Below, one piece after another: positions 32,513-46,033 of a stretch of DNA of 64,000 nt. The stretch is taken from assembly GCA_039602395.1 (NCBI GenBank), contig JBCNJP010000007.1:99526772-99590771 (forward strand), in the 5' to 3' direction. The position numbers and the translations under genes were made by a program. The notes below the pieces were generated by a model, which was not told the origin of the DNA, did not search any database, and worked only from the letters and a program-made list of their open reading frames with translations. Within the stretch, counting starts at the first letter, position 1, and every line of letters starts with the position of its first letter. The DNA is from Deinandra increscens subsp. villosa (taxonomy: Eukaryota > Streptophyta > Magnoliopsida > Asterales > Asteraceae).

Positions 32513-35500
32513 ATGGAGGAGGCTCTCGAAATGGCGCGCTCCAAGGACACCAAAGAGAGAATGGCCGGGGTAGAGAGACTTCATGAGCTTCTAGAAGCTT
32601 CCAGGAAGACTCTAACCTCCTCAGAAGTCACGTCTCTAGTCGATTGCTGCTTGGATCTCTTCAAGGACAACAATTTTAGGGTTTCTCAAGGAGGTTTACA
32701 GGCTCTAGACTCTGCTGCGGTTCTCTCCGGCGAACACTTGAAGCTCCATTTTAATGCCCTAGTTCCGGCGACCGTTGAGCGTCTCGGTGACTCTAAACAG
32801 CCTGTTCGCGATGCCGCTAGACGGCTTTTGATCACTCTCATGCAGGTACTAGTTTCAACTGAACTTCAATTGGAATTCTCATAGTATTCTCATAGTGGTT
32901 TTTGACTTTTTGGTGATCAGACGCATCTTATGTGTAATCATTGGGCACAGTTTTTCAAGCTTTGCAGTTTCGAGTATTGTTTACTGTCGGTCTTCTTATG
33001 CTAGGATGCCTATGATAATAGTATTCATATTCTTCTTCCCCTAATTGGCTATTTACGCAGGTTTCTCTGGCGATTGAGTGCTATTTGGTTCTAGTTTTGA
33101 TTACTTTTGGCATAAACTTTAGTTGTCTTCGTTGGTTGTTAGGTCAATGTGTTTATTATGAGTGGATTGATAATCCTTTACATGATTACAGCTTGCCTAG
33201 ATGATACCTAGAATCAATTTTCAATTATATTTAGACTTGTAAACTGAACTACACTGATGGAAAAATACTACAGCTATAAGAGCCCCTGCATGAGTATTAT
33301 GAGATGCAATTTTGGGTTTTAGGTGTATAATCTTTTGGATGAATTGAGCTTAATTGTGCTTTGTTTGTTTAGTTTTGGATCACTCAGAAAGAGTCATTAT
33401 AATTTGCTCTACCCTTTATGTAGGTTACTTGCCCCAGATTTATAGTATTTATTTAGTTAGATTGGTTGTACAAAATCATTTTACTTGATAGTAACTGGAA
33501 GCAAACAGCTGAAAAGTTTACTAGCTTGTCTCTTGGTGGTGGTGGTGCAGGTTTCTTCTCCAACCCTTATTGTTGAAAGAGCTGGATATAATGCCTGGAC
33601 TCACAAAAGCTGGAGAGTTAGAGAAGAATTTGCAAGAACTGTCACATCTGCCATCGGTCTATTTGCATCTACTGAGTTGCCGCTGCAACGTGCTATTCTT
33701 CCTTCTGTATGTTGTTTGCTAGTGTTTCATGAGGTTTTCAGTTTGATTGTTTTAGAATGCAAAACCATACTAATTCTTACACCACCCCCTTCTCGTCTTC
33801 ATATTTTCAGATATTACAGATGTTATATGACCCTAATCCAGGTGTGAGAGAAGCCGCTATTTTATGCATCGAGGTTCGTTAGTTGTTTATGCTATAGTCT
33901 GTTCCAGGGTTAAGGTGACCAAGTGCAAATTTAAGTTGATATATAATTTGCAAAGTTATTGTCAAGCCATTTTGTATAGAGACTGAGATTTACTTCTACA
34001 GTGACTATATTTTCATAAGGGAAATATTTCAGGTTCTGAAGTGTCGTCGTTGTCACACCTATAGTTTTACTGTTCGGTGCTGCAGTTTGACAGCTCAGCG
34101 CATAATATAGGTTCGTAGGAGTAAGTAGAGTTCATAAGAGCTTTTTTGTCAGCTAAAATCATACCTGCTTCTGAAATTAGTTTCTTTGTTTATATAGTTT
34201 GTATCCATCTTTAATAAGGAGAACCTGATGGAAATTTTATCCTGAAAATTTAAAACATGATCTTGCTGTCTCACAACTAGGGCCCACTTCTTCTGTTTGA
34301 TTTCAAACCTTGCATTTTGCGTATCCATGATCAACATTATTCTTTTTAGTTTTATTGCTCCAGTTTGCTTCTTGTAATGCCTTTATTCTACTGCATTTTG
34401 GTTTGCATTTTTTTAGCAGAAGTTTTTGATGAATTTTGATTTTTGAAAAGTAAAACCATTTGCATACCCTATCGTTTTTCTGTCAAGGTGGAGTTATTTT
34501 TTACAAATGTAATAATTTCTGCTCAACCTTACTTAAAAGGCAACAACTGCTTCCAGTTTAGTAATGGAACAGGGCTTGAATAACAAGTGACTGCGGCTGG
34601 AAGTCTGTAAAGAAGACTAAATAATGCTCTAAATTAGATTTGAACTGGGCTACATGCCTGCACGATTCGGCAACTCGATAGATTTTTAAATGGCGTACAT
34701 CTACCTGAATATTACTTTATTGTACACTACTTAAAAAACATCGGTGGAACAATGGTGTTTCGTGAGTTCTGTAAATTTCCAAATGGATTTTGTTTTGACA
34801 TATTTTCTTTGCCGCAGGAGATGTATGCTCAAATTGGGCCTCAATTCCGTGAAGAACTTCTGCGCCATCAGATTCCATCATCAATGGTGATTATCTTAGG
34901 CTACCGTTTCAGTTTATTGCTTCTATATTATATATCTTCACTCAAAAGAGTGCATATAGCAGGCCTCATGCTGTTCTATTCTTGATTTTTTACTGTTTGA
35001 TTTTGGTCTATATAAGTGACCATGCATGCTCTACTACTATCTAATTAGATTAAAGATCTTGAAGCAATACATACATGGGAACTTTTTTGTTGTTGTGGGG
35101 GGGGGGGGGGGGGGTGCATAGTTGTTTGTTAGCCATTTTGACCCTTCTGAATAACCAAATTTAGAACTTTTATGTGCAAGTTCTTGTTTAAAGACAAAAT
35201 ATTTGGTTACATATAATACGTTACAGTTTCTATGTTCTTAAATAATTGTACTTCACGACTCTTAAAAGAGTCATGTGCGGGTATCATTAGCCTGCCTATT
35301 GGATTTCTTCCGCCACATGCTTGCCCTTACTATTCTGCTAAATTATCTCTGTTTTGAATTGATTCCAGGTTAAAGATATCAATGCTAGACTAGAAAGAAT
35401 TGAACCAAAACATCGTTCTGCAGATATTCAAGCTGGCGCTTATACTCCTGCTGCGAAGCTTTCTAACCATAATCCTAAAAGGAGCAGTCCAAAGGCCAAG

Positions 35501-38500
35501 ACCTCTTCTCGTGAAGTATCCCTTTTTGCAGGTCAGATATTTTCATTATGTCAAAATTCTATTACATTTTTTTTCTCATTAATCTATATATACTATATTT
35601 AAGTTCATACACACCAGATCAATGGATTGAATGATGGATTGTGTAATTCATTTTCTATTATTTAGTGAAGCAATTTGACTTGTAATCTTCTTTGATGAAG
35701 CCTAGTTTCATTCTTGTGATCTTTTCTGTTTGGAAGAGCTCATGGTTTTAATATATTAATGTTTTATAACTAGTTCATTGAGCACCAGGGTAAAGGCTAT
35801 ATATTGCCCAAGTAATTGTTTTGGTGGGATTGATCTTTCTAGGCTTTTAGCATATATTTAACTGGACATGAATAGTTTTTTGACGAGAAGATGTATTATC
35901 ATGGGATTCTTACCACTCAGATTAGCATTTCTTGATGGCACCAATCTTCTATAGCTGCTAGATTTTCTGATCTTCTGTTCATATTAGTTGCTTGTTTCTT
36001 GATGTTTGTGACTTTCAGAATTGCGGCGTGTGATAATTGATCAATGCCAGATGTAAGCTAGTTGGCAAGCCTCAAGTCGTGATATTTTCTTTTGTCAGTT
36101 TGGTCTGCCTTGTTACGTACTCTTCTGTTAACTTTTCTTAATGCTAATTGTTGCTTGATATACATCCTTCCTGATATCTGGGCAATGTAATGCATATATA
36201 ACAGCCCTTTTGTCTATTGTGTTTTGTGTATGCATTTGAGCATTTAGCAATTTAAACTTGTTTAATGGAATCTCAAGGTCTGTATCTAATTTATGAACTT
36301 AATTCATCGATTTTGTGTTTCTGTCAGATTCTGCTCTTTTTGTTTTGTTCAGTCCTATTCTTTGTGGATGTCTGTCCATTGTTGTCATGAAATTTCCACT
36401 TTTACTCATACATAGATATTTCAGGGGAAAGTGATATCACTGAAAAGCCTGTGGACCCTATCAAAGTGTACTCAGAAAAGGAGCTTATCCGCGAGTTTGA
36501 GAAGATTGCTTCAATTCTTGTTCCAGAGAAAGATTGGTCCCTCCGCATTGGAGCCATGCAAAGATTTGAAGGCCTTGTCATTGGAGGTGTGTATGGTATT
36601 CTTTTAGTTTTTATTAAAAAGAAAATATATAATGCTAAATGGTACTATATTAGACTGCTGGGTGCTCATTTTTGCTCTCGTTCCTTTCACCTTGTTACAC
36701 CAGGTGCAATTGAGTATTCATGTTTCCGTGGACTTCTAAAGCAGCTTGTTGGTCCTCTAAACACACAGTTGGCTGATAGAAGATCTAGCATAGTTAAGCA
36801 GGTATGTCTTGTCCAAAATTATAATTCATCTTTTTTTTTTAACCTAAATTATGTCTTGTCCTAGTCTATCAATGCACCGTCCTTGCTGTAGTAAGTCTCA
36901 TGAAGAAAATATTGATTTTTTTTAGATTGATGAAAACAAATTTAAATTTATGTTTGCTGTGTGTTTACCATATAACTATGGGTGTGTGTTTTACTTTGAG
37001 GCATTTTAATTTTTATCTCTCAACCCTTGCTAGGCTTGCCACTTACTGAACTTTCTATCAAAAGAGCTGTTGGGAGATTTTGAGGCTTTTGCAGAGATGT
37101 TCATTCCTGTGAGTGCATGTTTATTTTGTCTTTTAAGAGATCCTAACATGCCCAATACCTTTCTGACACATGATTTGGCATCCAGGCCCTTTTCAAACTT
37201 GTTGTGATAACCGTACTCGTAATTGCAGAGTCTGCTGATAACTGCATAAAAACGGTATGTACTTGTCCATATTCATTTTGTGTATCCTATTTTTGTCTGC
37301 AAATTAACCTCTTACTCTATATTTTCCAGATGTTGCGTAACTGTAAAGTTGCCCGGATACTTCCTCGTGTTGCTGAAAATGCAAAACATGACCGAAGTGC
37401 AATACTTCGTGCCAGGTTTTAATTCTCTCGTCTAAGCATGGTTCAGTCAGTATCATATAATCATATAACACTGGTGTTCATATAACACTTCAATTCTATG
37501 CAGATGTTGTGAATATGCTTTATTGATACTGGAATATTGGACTGACGCACCTGAGATACAACGGTCAGCTGACCTTTATGAAGACCTTATTAAATGTTGT
37601 GTGGGAGATGCAATGAGCGAGGTTAGTTATTCTTGGTGTTGGTCGTCTTGTTATTGTTTTTGTTTGGTATATAACATGTAATCATATCAGGTACGGTCAA
37701 CTGCTAGAGCATGCTACCGAATGTTCTCAAGAACCTGGCCTGAACGATCTCGGCGCCTATTTTCATCATTCGATCCTGTCAATCAAAGGGTACGTGCTTT
37801 TGTGGTAACAATCTTCTGTTTCTCTTGTCTCAATTGAAAGGAAGGAAAGTCCATAGAGAATAATTTTGGTGTATCTCTTTTGATGAATGGATACACTACT
37901 ATAGAGATATGCCGTTTAAAACAAATCCACTGAAATGCTGATAGAGCTTAACTGCATATCTCTAACATTACTGGTGTATGCGCAGATAATAAATGACGAG
38001 GATGGTGGCATGCACCGCCGGCATGCATCACCCTCACTTCGTGAGAGGACTCCACAAACTTCACTTAATACTAAAAATTCTTCGTCTTCTTCGAGTCTAC
38101 CTGGGTATGGAACCTCAGCCATTGTTGCAATGGACAGAAGTGCAAACTCATCGTCTGTGGGCTCTAACTCATCTGGACTTTTTTCATCACAATCGAAGTC
38201 AATAAGGAAGGATGCAGAACGTACCCTAGAAAGTGTGTTGCATGCTAGCAAACAGAAGGTTACAGCCATTGAAAGCATGCTAAGAGGTCTAGATTCTGGT
38301 AGAGTTCGATCATCGAGTCTGGATCTAGGTATAAGTTTTGAAATCATTTGTTCACAATGTATAACCAGTTTCTTTGAATGACTAACTTAATCTTTTATTA
38401 CCCCTAGTGCAGGAGTGGACCCACCTTCATCTCGTGATCCGCCATTCCCTCTTGCTGCTCCTGCTTCCAATAGTCGCTACAGTTCTTTATCGTTGGATTT

Positions 38501-41500
38501 AACTGCAGCAAAAGGTAAAGATCGTAATGGTGGCTTGGCTTTGTCTGACATAATCACTCAGATTCAGGCTTCAAGGGATTCAGCTAAGAACTCGTATCGT
38601 GGTAATTTCGGGGATGAGACTTTTTCATCTTACTCAGCAAGAAAGGCTTCTGAAAAACTTCAAGAAAGAAGCTCTTTCGAAGATCACAATGAAGTTAGAG
38701 AGGCTAGGCGATCAGTGAACATGCATATGGATAGGCACTACTTAGATGCACCATACAGAGATTCACATAATAGTCATGTACCCAATTTTCAGAGGCCACT
38801 ATCAAGAAAGAATGTTCCTGGGCGAATGGCTTCAAGTAGGCGTAAGAGCTTTGATGAGAGTCAGTTTGCTTCTGGAGAGACATCAAGTTATACAGATGGT
38901 CCAGCTTCTCTCAATGATGCTCTGAGTGAGGGCCTTACTTCTGGTTCAGATTGGAATGCTAGGGTTTCTGCATTTAACTATCTTCGTTCATTACTCCAGC
39001 AAGGCCCGAAAGGAGTTCAAGAAGTTACACAAAGTTTCGAGAAAGTAATGAAGTTTTTTTTCCAGCACCTGGATGATCCTCACCATAAAGTGGCACAAGC
39101 AGCTCTGACGGCACTTGCTGACATCATTCCGGTTTGTCGCAGACCTTTTGAAAGTTATATGGAGAGAATATTACCCCACGTGTTCTCTCGGTTAATTGAT
39201 CCAAAGGAATCAGTAAGACAGCCATGTTCAACAACATTAGAGATTGTTGCTAAAACTTACAGCGTTGATTCCCTCCTGTTGCCAGCTTTGCTTCGTTCCT
39301 TGGATGAACAACGATCCCCAAAGGCAAAACTGGCTGTAATCGAGTTTGCCATCATTTCATTTAATAAGCATGCAATGAACTCCGAGGGTGCTGGCAATAG
39401 TGGCATCTTAAAGTTATGGCTTGCTAAATTGGCACCATTGGCCCATGACAAAAATACAAAACTGAAGGAAGCAGCTATAACATGCATAATATCCGTTTAC
39501 TCTCATTTTGATTCAACATCTGTTTTGAATTATATTCTTAGTTTATCTGTTGAAGAACAGAATTCTTTAAGGCGGGCACTTAAGCAACATACACCTCGTA
39601 TAGAAGTAGACTTAATGAATTATTTGCAGCAGAAGAAAGACAGACAACGCTCCAAATCCTCTTATGATCCATATGATGTTGTTGGGACTTCTTCTGAAGA
39701 AGGATATAATGCAGTTTCAAAGAAGACTCCCTTGTTTGGAAGGTATTCTGGCAGTTCCCTTGATAGCGATGGTGGTAAGAAATGGGGTTCAGGTCCCACC
39801 CAAGAATCCACCCAGATCAACGTTGATGATAATCTGTATCATGGTCTTGATATTGGTTCAAACAATGGTGGACTTGCTTCAAATGCTAACGATACTGTGA
39901 CATCATGGTCCCTTCGGTCAGAAAATTTGGAGGTGAATACAAACATGGAGCTTAATTCAACACCTCGGCTCAGTGGACTTGTGAACTCTGATAATCAACA
40001 AGGCGGTTCAACAGATTTGGAACTTAGCCTTCCAAAACTTGCATCTTTAAATATCAATTCATCTCCTGATACTAAACCAGGCATCCCTCAAATTCTTCAC
40101 CTGGTGAGTTTAAATTCTAAAAGAGGACAGTTTACCATATTGACCATTAACACACTCCTAAGATAATATTGTGTTCTTATTTCTTTGCTTAGATTTCTAT
40201 TGGGAGTGATGAGTGTTCTACTGAAACCAAGCTTACTGCACTTCAGCAGTTAGTTGATACTTCTGTGGCTAATAATTTCTCCATATGGACCAAGGTTATT
40301 CTATAATTTATTAATGCATGAATTGTAGTAACAAACAACTAGTAACTATCAAAAGGTCATACTGATATACCTTTGCTTTATGATATACTTGCAGTATTTT
40401 AATCAAATTTTGACAGCTGTACTTGAGGTTTTTGACGACCCTGATCCATCAATTCGCGAGCTTGCTCTTTCATTAGTTGCTGAAATGTTAAAGAATCAGG
40501 TATTTAAAAAAAATCAATTTGGCCTGCTTTTCACAAGCTGGTTTGTTGGACTTTAAGTTTTCATTCACTGATTGATACAGAAAGATTCCATGGAAGATTC
40601 GATTGAGATTGTAGTTGAAAAATTACTGCATCTTACAAACGACACCATCTCAAAAGTAAGTTTCTATCACATTATTACTTCTTTTGATGAATGTCAAAGT
40701 TCGCATAAATATTAGCAGCTATCTGTTCCGAGTTAAATATCAGTTTTATCAAGATATTTATTAAATTTTTTGATGCCATTTATAATAGAACAAGTTTTAT
40801 GCAGGTGTCAAATGAAGCAGAGCATTGCTTAACTGTTGTTCTGTCTCAGTATGATCCTTTCAGATGTTTGAGTGTAAGTTATCTTATATTCTGATGTTCT
40901 TATTTGGGGCAATTTCACATATACCCCTGAAAACTTGCATAATATCATACCCATTCAACCAAAAAATTAAAATATACCCATTCAAATTACTTAAAGTTTC
41001 ATATATACCCATTTCATAATATACAACTTATAATGTGACCGTTATGGTGTTATATCCTTCTCACCTTACACTCAGGGTATAAAAGTAAAATATATGAAAA
41101 ATGGCTATATTTGATATTATGATCTGTTTGTTAAATAAATATGATATTATAGCAAGTTTTGAGGAGGATGCTTGGAATTATCACTTACATCAGGGTATAA
41201 AAGTCAAAGATATGATCATATGAAAAATGGGTATAAATGATATTATAATCTTTTTGACGGGTAAATATGATATTATAGCAAGTGTCGAGGAGGATATATG
41301 AAATTATCCCTTCTTGTTTTAAATAAAATTCACAAATCATGTCAAATTCTCCTTTTGTTTTCTTTCCATCTAGGTTATCGTCCCGTTGTTGGTCACTGAA
41401 GATGATAAAACTCTTATCACGTGTGTAAACTGTCTGACAAAGGTAGATTCTCAACAAACCAAAAATTGTATTTCAATATCTTTGCACATTTTGTGATCTA

Positions 41501-41902
41501 AAACATTTTGATTATTAGTGTTTTTATTATTATTATTATTGTCATAATTATTATGTCTTCCCGTTTTCAGCTTGTCGGTAGGCTTTCCCCGGAGGAACTA
41601 ACGGGTCAGTTAGAATCTTTTTTACCTGCTCTATTTGATGCTTTTGGTAACCAGAGTGCGGATGTTCGCAAGGTAAATTCGTAACTACTTCCACCTTACA
41701 ATAGTTATTATGTTCCGGCAAGCACCAAACTGATATGCTATTTTGGCAGACTGTTGTTTTTTGTCTGGTAGACATGTATATAATGCTTGGAAAAGGGTTC
41801 TTGCCGTATTTAGAAGGACTTAACAGTACACAGTTGCGGTTAGTAACCATATATGCAAACCGTATATCGCAAGCAAGGACGGGAACTCCTATCCAAGACT
41901 AG
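32513..41902 (+). CDS. CLASP: CLASP microtubule-associated protein
   Basis: Twenty-one exons join in frame with GT-AG introns: 32513-32845, 33551-33706, 33811-33873, 34818-34886, 35369-35531, 36416-36586, 36704-36801, 37034-37108, 37186-37254, 37330-37415, 37504-37621, 37691-37789, 37986-38328, 38413-40103, 40193-40294, 40395-40499, 40581-40655, 40805-40873, 41374-41442, 41571-41672, 41750-41902. Product about 1402 aa, near the usual plant CLASP length (about 1440). Seen: an N-terminal TOG-type HEAT array (MEEALEMARSKDTKERMAGV; SWRVREEFARTVTSAIGLFA), a second one (VYSEKELIREFEKIASILVP; LADRRSSIVKQACHLL), a Ser-rich linker (about 510-700), and a C-terminal HEAT region (HKVAQAALTALADIIP; KELIR-like repeats to LRLVTIYANRISQA). 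CLASP stabilises cortical microtubules and also links to endosomal trafficking and cell division control. All joints are intact, so the gene should be functional. Confidence 0.96.
35097..35114 (+). repeat. Poly-G run in CLASP intron 4
   Basis: Eighteen consecutive G in the intron between 34887 and 35368. Its length is likely unstable and may be uncertain in the assembly. Confidence 0.9.
40906..41310. mobile_element. Mutator-like MITE in CLASP intron 18
   Basis: 405 bp; inverted ends GGGGCAATTTCACATATACC / GGGATAATTTCATATATCCT and a 9-bp duplication TTCTTATTT / TTCTTGTTT (40897-40905, 41311-41319; 8 of 9 match). Internal 'atatgaaaaatggntata' phrases repeat. The 'acatata(t)cccc' end is reminiscent of the 10020-12196 element. 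It lies within the intron and does not disturb splice sites. Confidence 0.7.
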
Positions 41903-42506
41903 CGAGTGACATGATAAAAGAGTGTTTTTGTTGGTTGTGAATCTTGTATATTTGTATGGTGTGCGTGTGAGTGTGGTGTGATCAAAGGCCTGTGTTCTTT
42001 TTTTTTGTTAAATTATTTTCTAACACATTAGTTTTGGAAAATGATTAGTGAAGTTGTATCTTTCTCTGGGGTTCATAATACATATCTTGGTTTTTTGGTG
42101 TTGATGCTTTAAATCATACATTGGTTGGTATATCCGGCTCTTAAGAATATCATTATTGAAATGTACTGTTTTGTATGAAGCATACATGCTTTGTTTGTAT
42201 GCTTCATACCAATGATGATTATGTTAAAGTCTACTATTTGTGTCATCTTATACGTTAAGTTGTATCTCTCTAAGGACATGGTCTCTCTAAGGACATGGTC
42301 GGATTTGAGTTCGTGGGGACTAAGATTAAGGTTAAGGAATGTTTTTGTTTTTTTATTTATTTTTATTTTTTTAATATTGAATATTGTTAGGGAGTGTGCT
42401 GTTGTTTAACTTTGCTATAAGGGATTAGATTGTCTTAGTCTTTTAAGTGTATTATGTGTGTTATTGTCTTATTTTATAGCTTTGTGACGTTGAATCTATA
42501 TCTATC
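41903..42506. other. CLASP 3' region and spacer
   Basis: CLASP 3' UTR and downstream DNA. An 18-bp phrase 'tctctaaggacatggtc' is tandemly repeated at 42266-42300. TATC-type simple repeat at 42495-42514 adjoins the next element. No gene seen. Confidence 0.5.
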
Positions 42507-42514
42507 TATATCTA

Positions 42515-43341
42515 CAGTGGCGGATCCAGAACTTTTTATCAGTGAGTGCCAAAGTTTGGTGAGATTAAAATATGTCGAATGAAAATATTACATTAACGAT
42601 AAGGTCAAACGGGTCGGGTCAAAAAAATACTTGGGTCGTAAAATAAATAGAAACATATTCTAACTCTTAAAAGACGGCGAAAGTTACAATATTAAAGAAA
42701 AAATCAAACAATTATACAATTCAAATAAATGATTATTACCACGAAACTAGACGTATTTAAAGACTTATTTATTAAACGCCCCACTCATTTTTACATCTAT
42801 TTATTTGTTACTATTTGTAGTTTTCTAAAATCATATAACCTTTTATAAAAATAAATATACGAAATATAAGTCATCAATCAAACTAATTTGATTAATAAAT
42901 GAATCATATCTTATAGTCTATATAAATAATAAATAGATAGATAAATAAATAAATAAGATAGATAAATAAATAAATAATATATATAAAAAATAAAGTACAT
43001 TAGTACTTCCTAGCTAGACTAGAGTAGCTGTTATGCACACACCTTTAACCTTTTTTAAGTCATTTAAAAATATAAAAAACTAAGAAAGCATCTTCATCTT
43101 CTTCTTTCTATGTTAAATGAGGTTTATAACCAGACAACCATGGCCAAGCCATGGTCGATTCAAAGTTGAAATTCACCATTTTTCTTTTTATTTTTAAGAT
43201 TTTGGGTTGAGTTTTGGCCCTTGGGTGCCTTGGAAAAAAGATCTTGGGTGCCTTAGTCAAATATTCCAACTAATTAGCTTCTCGTTAGTTAATTGAGTGG
43301 GTGCCTCGGACCCCGCTCGGCTAAGCATAAATCCGCCCTTG
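42515..43341. mobile_element. hAT-type element (CAGTGGCGG ends)
   Basis: Ends CAGTGGCGGATCC and inverted CAAGGGCGGATTT, flanked by tatatcta on both sides (42507-42514, 43342-43349). The duplication lies in a TATC-rich context, so it is less decisive. The interior is A+T-rich with a TAAA/TAGA simple repeat (42930-42975). No transposase. Confidence 0.65.
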
Positions 43342-44765
43342 TATATCTATATCTTTCTATATCTATATCTATATATTATATAAAAGAAAAGATTGATGCT
43401 GAGGTGGCATCACCATAGCCCTCTCAGCATCATTTTCCTGCCTAAATGACCCCCACTTAATAATTCGCGGATCCATAAAAATCGCAGGCGGATCTTTTTG
43501 ATAGACCCAACCCACAATATTCGCAATCCATCCGCTCTTTCCCTGTCGCTTCTCTAAAAATAACAAACCCTAATCTCGCAGTCGTCTTCGATTCGCAATC
43601 CATCTGTTCAAGATTGACTACAAGGTTTGATTTCGTGATATTTATATTTGCTGATTTGTGGGTATATACCCCTTTCGATTTGTAATCGATCAGTTTTTTT
43701 CTTCTAAATCGATTCTTTGAATCGTCGATTAATATTCGATGAGATGAAGGCTTGAGTTATCCAGGAGTATAAGTGTCGAAGGTACTTTGAGAACAAACCA
43801 GAAGAGGAAAAACGAAAGCATCGTGATGCCGCTAAGCGCAATCGACACGCAATTGACGCAGTACCAGTCGCCTCCTCCTACAATCGAATCATAATCCATT
43901 TCTTCAATAGAAGCGACTTTCGAATTTCCGTCGCCCCCTTCAGCTACTCGATGTTTTCAATAGCAGCCTTCAATTGGTAATTCAATCGCATTCGCGCACC
44001 AAATCAAATTTCAAAATCGTTACAGCACTTATGGCTGCCTTCGGTTCTATCTCAATGTGAGTTCAATCTTCTAATTTTCTCTTTTGATTTTATTTTTTAA
44101 TACATTCTTTGTGATTCAAGATTGGAGATTGATGACTAATCATTGAAGAAATTGTATTACTGAACCAGGTTATGTACAAATATTCTGATTTTCTCTACGA
44201 TTTAAAGTTAGTATGTATCAACATGTATATTTTAGTGTCTAATTCTTTTACTATAATAGATGATATTTTCTTTGAATATGACAGATGATATTGTCTTTTT
44301 GTCTAATTTTATCTTTGTATATATAAAGCCCATTGAAAAAGGATGTTGAGTTGCTCTTATTATTGTTGAATTAGACCCATTTGATGGTTTTCTAAAGCTA
44401 AATTTGTGATGTATGTTCTTTACTTTTGAAGGTTGAAATTATGTTCTTTACAAGTTTATTAGGGCTTCATGTAGGGATATGATCATGTAATAGTAAGCGT
44501 ATGTCCGGAAAGTATTTAAGCCTACGGGGTCACACGTCTCGACACTAATGTATTAGTATTAATTAATGAGTTAATTAATATTTATCACGAACATTTAACG
44601 AGGTTTCGTTAAAAACTAACAGTTAATTGTTAACAGGGGTGTTAGTTGTAATTAGAGAGAGTTGTAATTAGATTACAATTGAGAAAAGGCTTAGGATAGG
44701 CCTTAGGGCCGGAAAATCGTAAAGCCCTATCCTAAACCCTAACTTGCTTATCAAGTTCCTCTAAA

Positions 44766-45265
44766 NNNNNNNNNNNNNNNNNNNNNNNNNNNNNNNNNNN
44801 NNNNNNNNNNNNNNNNNNNNNNNNNNNNNNNNNNNNNNNNNNNNNNNNNNNNNNNNNNNNNNNNNNNNNNNNNNNNNNNNNNNNNNNNNNNNNNNNNNNN
44901 NNNNNNNNNNNNNNNNNNNNNNNNNNNNNNNNNNNNNNNNNNNNNNNNNNNNNNNNNNNNNNNNNNNNNNNNNNNNNNNNNNNNNNNNNNNNNNNNNNNN
45001 NNNNNNNNNNNNNNNNNNNNNNNNNNNNNNNNNNNNNNNNNNNNNNNNNNNNNNNNNNNNNNNNNNNNNNNNNNNNNNNNNNNNNNNNNNNNNNNNNNNN
45101 NNNNNNNNNNNNNNNNNNNNNNNNNNNNNNNNNNNNNNNNNNNNNNNNNNNNNNNNNNNNNNNNNNNNNNNNNNNNNNNNNNNNNNNNNNNNNNNNNNNN
45201 NNNNNNNNNNNNNNNNNNNNNNNNNNNNNNNNNNNNNNNNNNNNNNNNNNNNNNNNNNNNNNNNN
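44766..45265. other. Assembly gap (500 N)
   Basis: Exactly 500 undetermined bases, a conventional placeholder length. Reading frames crossing it are meaningless. Confidence 1.
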
Positions 45266-45456
45266 TCCAGTCCCATCCCACATTACTGTCATACCCATAC
45301 CATGAGAAGGATAAGAATTTTTGAACGAGAAAACATTCATTTCTCATCACATTTCATAAAATACCTCAATTGGTGAATGCCAAAAATAAGCTGTATTTCT
45401 TGCGTTATGTTATTAACGATCATCTATCCTAACATCTTTTGTAATCTGCACTTCAG

Positions 45457-46033
45457 GCGATTAATTCTTGCAAGCGGGATTGAAGGTGCAGACGGATTTC
45501 GCCAAAGATGGAGTTTGCATGGCCGTCTTACCGATACCAAGTAATATTTATACATTGCTTCATACTATTTCTTTATGTTATTATTATTATTATGATTTTT
45601 TTTTACGTATTTGAAGATCTTGATTTTACTAAAACTATCAATATATCTTGGGTCCTAAGAGCCAGTTGGCTGATTTTATAAGTTATCTATGGGGGTGTGG
45701 GTGTTTGCAGGAAAAAAGAAAAAAAAAAGAAGAAAAATGTCTTGATAATATAAGTTTTTAGTTGGAAAATAAGATTTGTTAGCAAAATATGACAGAACAA
45801 AGGAATGGTTGATCAGAGTAGAGTCCATATAAAACAAATATTCTTTTGTCCACAAAACTATTTAATTTTGAAAATATATGAACATAAGCTTCAAGATAAT
45901 GAAATCATATCAAACATTATGCAGGAAAAGGATGGAGGCATTAAAGCAAGGGATTGAAAGTAGGAAAAAAGACGATAATGTCGTCACAGCAAGTGTTAAA
46001 GCTCCAACAAGAAACAAATGGTTCTTTTGGTGA
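45457..46033 (+). pseudogene. 3'-terminal exons of an unrecognised gene (fragment)
   Basis: Two exon-like blocks join in frame: 45457-45540 (RLILASGIEGADGFRQRWSL, then HGRLTDT) and 45925-46033 (KKRMEALKQGIESRKK ... TRNKWFFW, stop). Acceptor and donor signals are good (TTCAG/GTAATA; ATGCAG). The upstream part would lie in the assembly gap or be missing. I do not recognise the family. It may be the end of a real gene interrupted by the gap or a fragment captured by a Helitron-like element. Confidence 0.5.

Noticed and set aside
40104..40166. Extension of the large CLASP frame past 40103
   Set aside because: GTGAGT donor at 40104 and a matching acceptor at 40191-40192 restore CLASP homology; the extension is intron.
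44732..45350. Frames of about 170-200 codons at the first gap
   Set aside because: They consist of N bases translated as X; the same applies to frames at 60849-61430.
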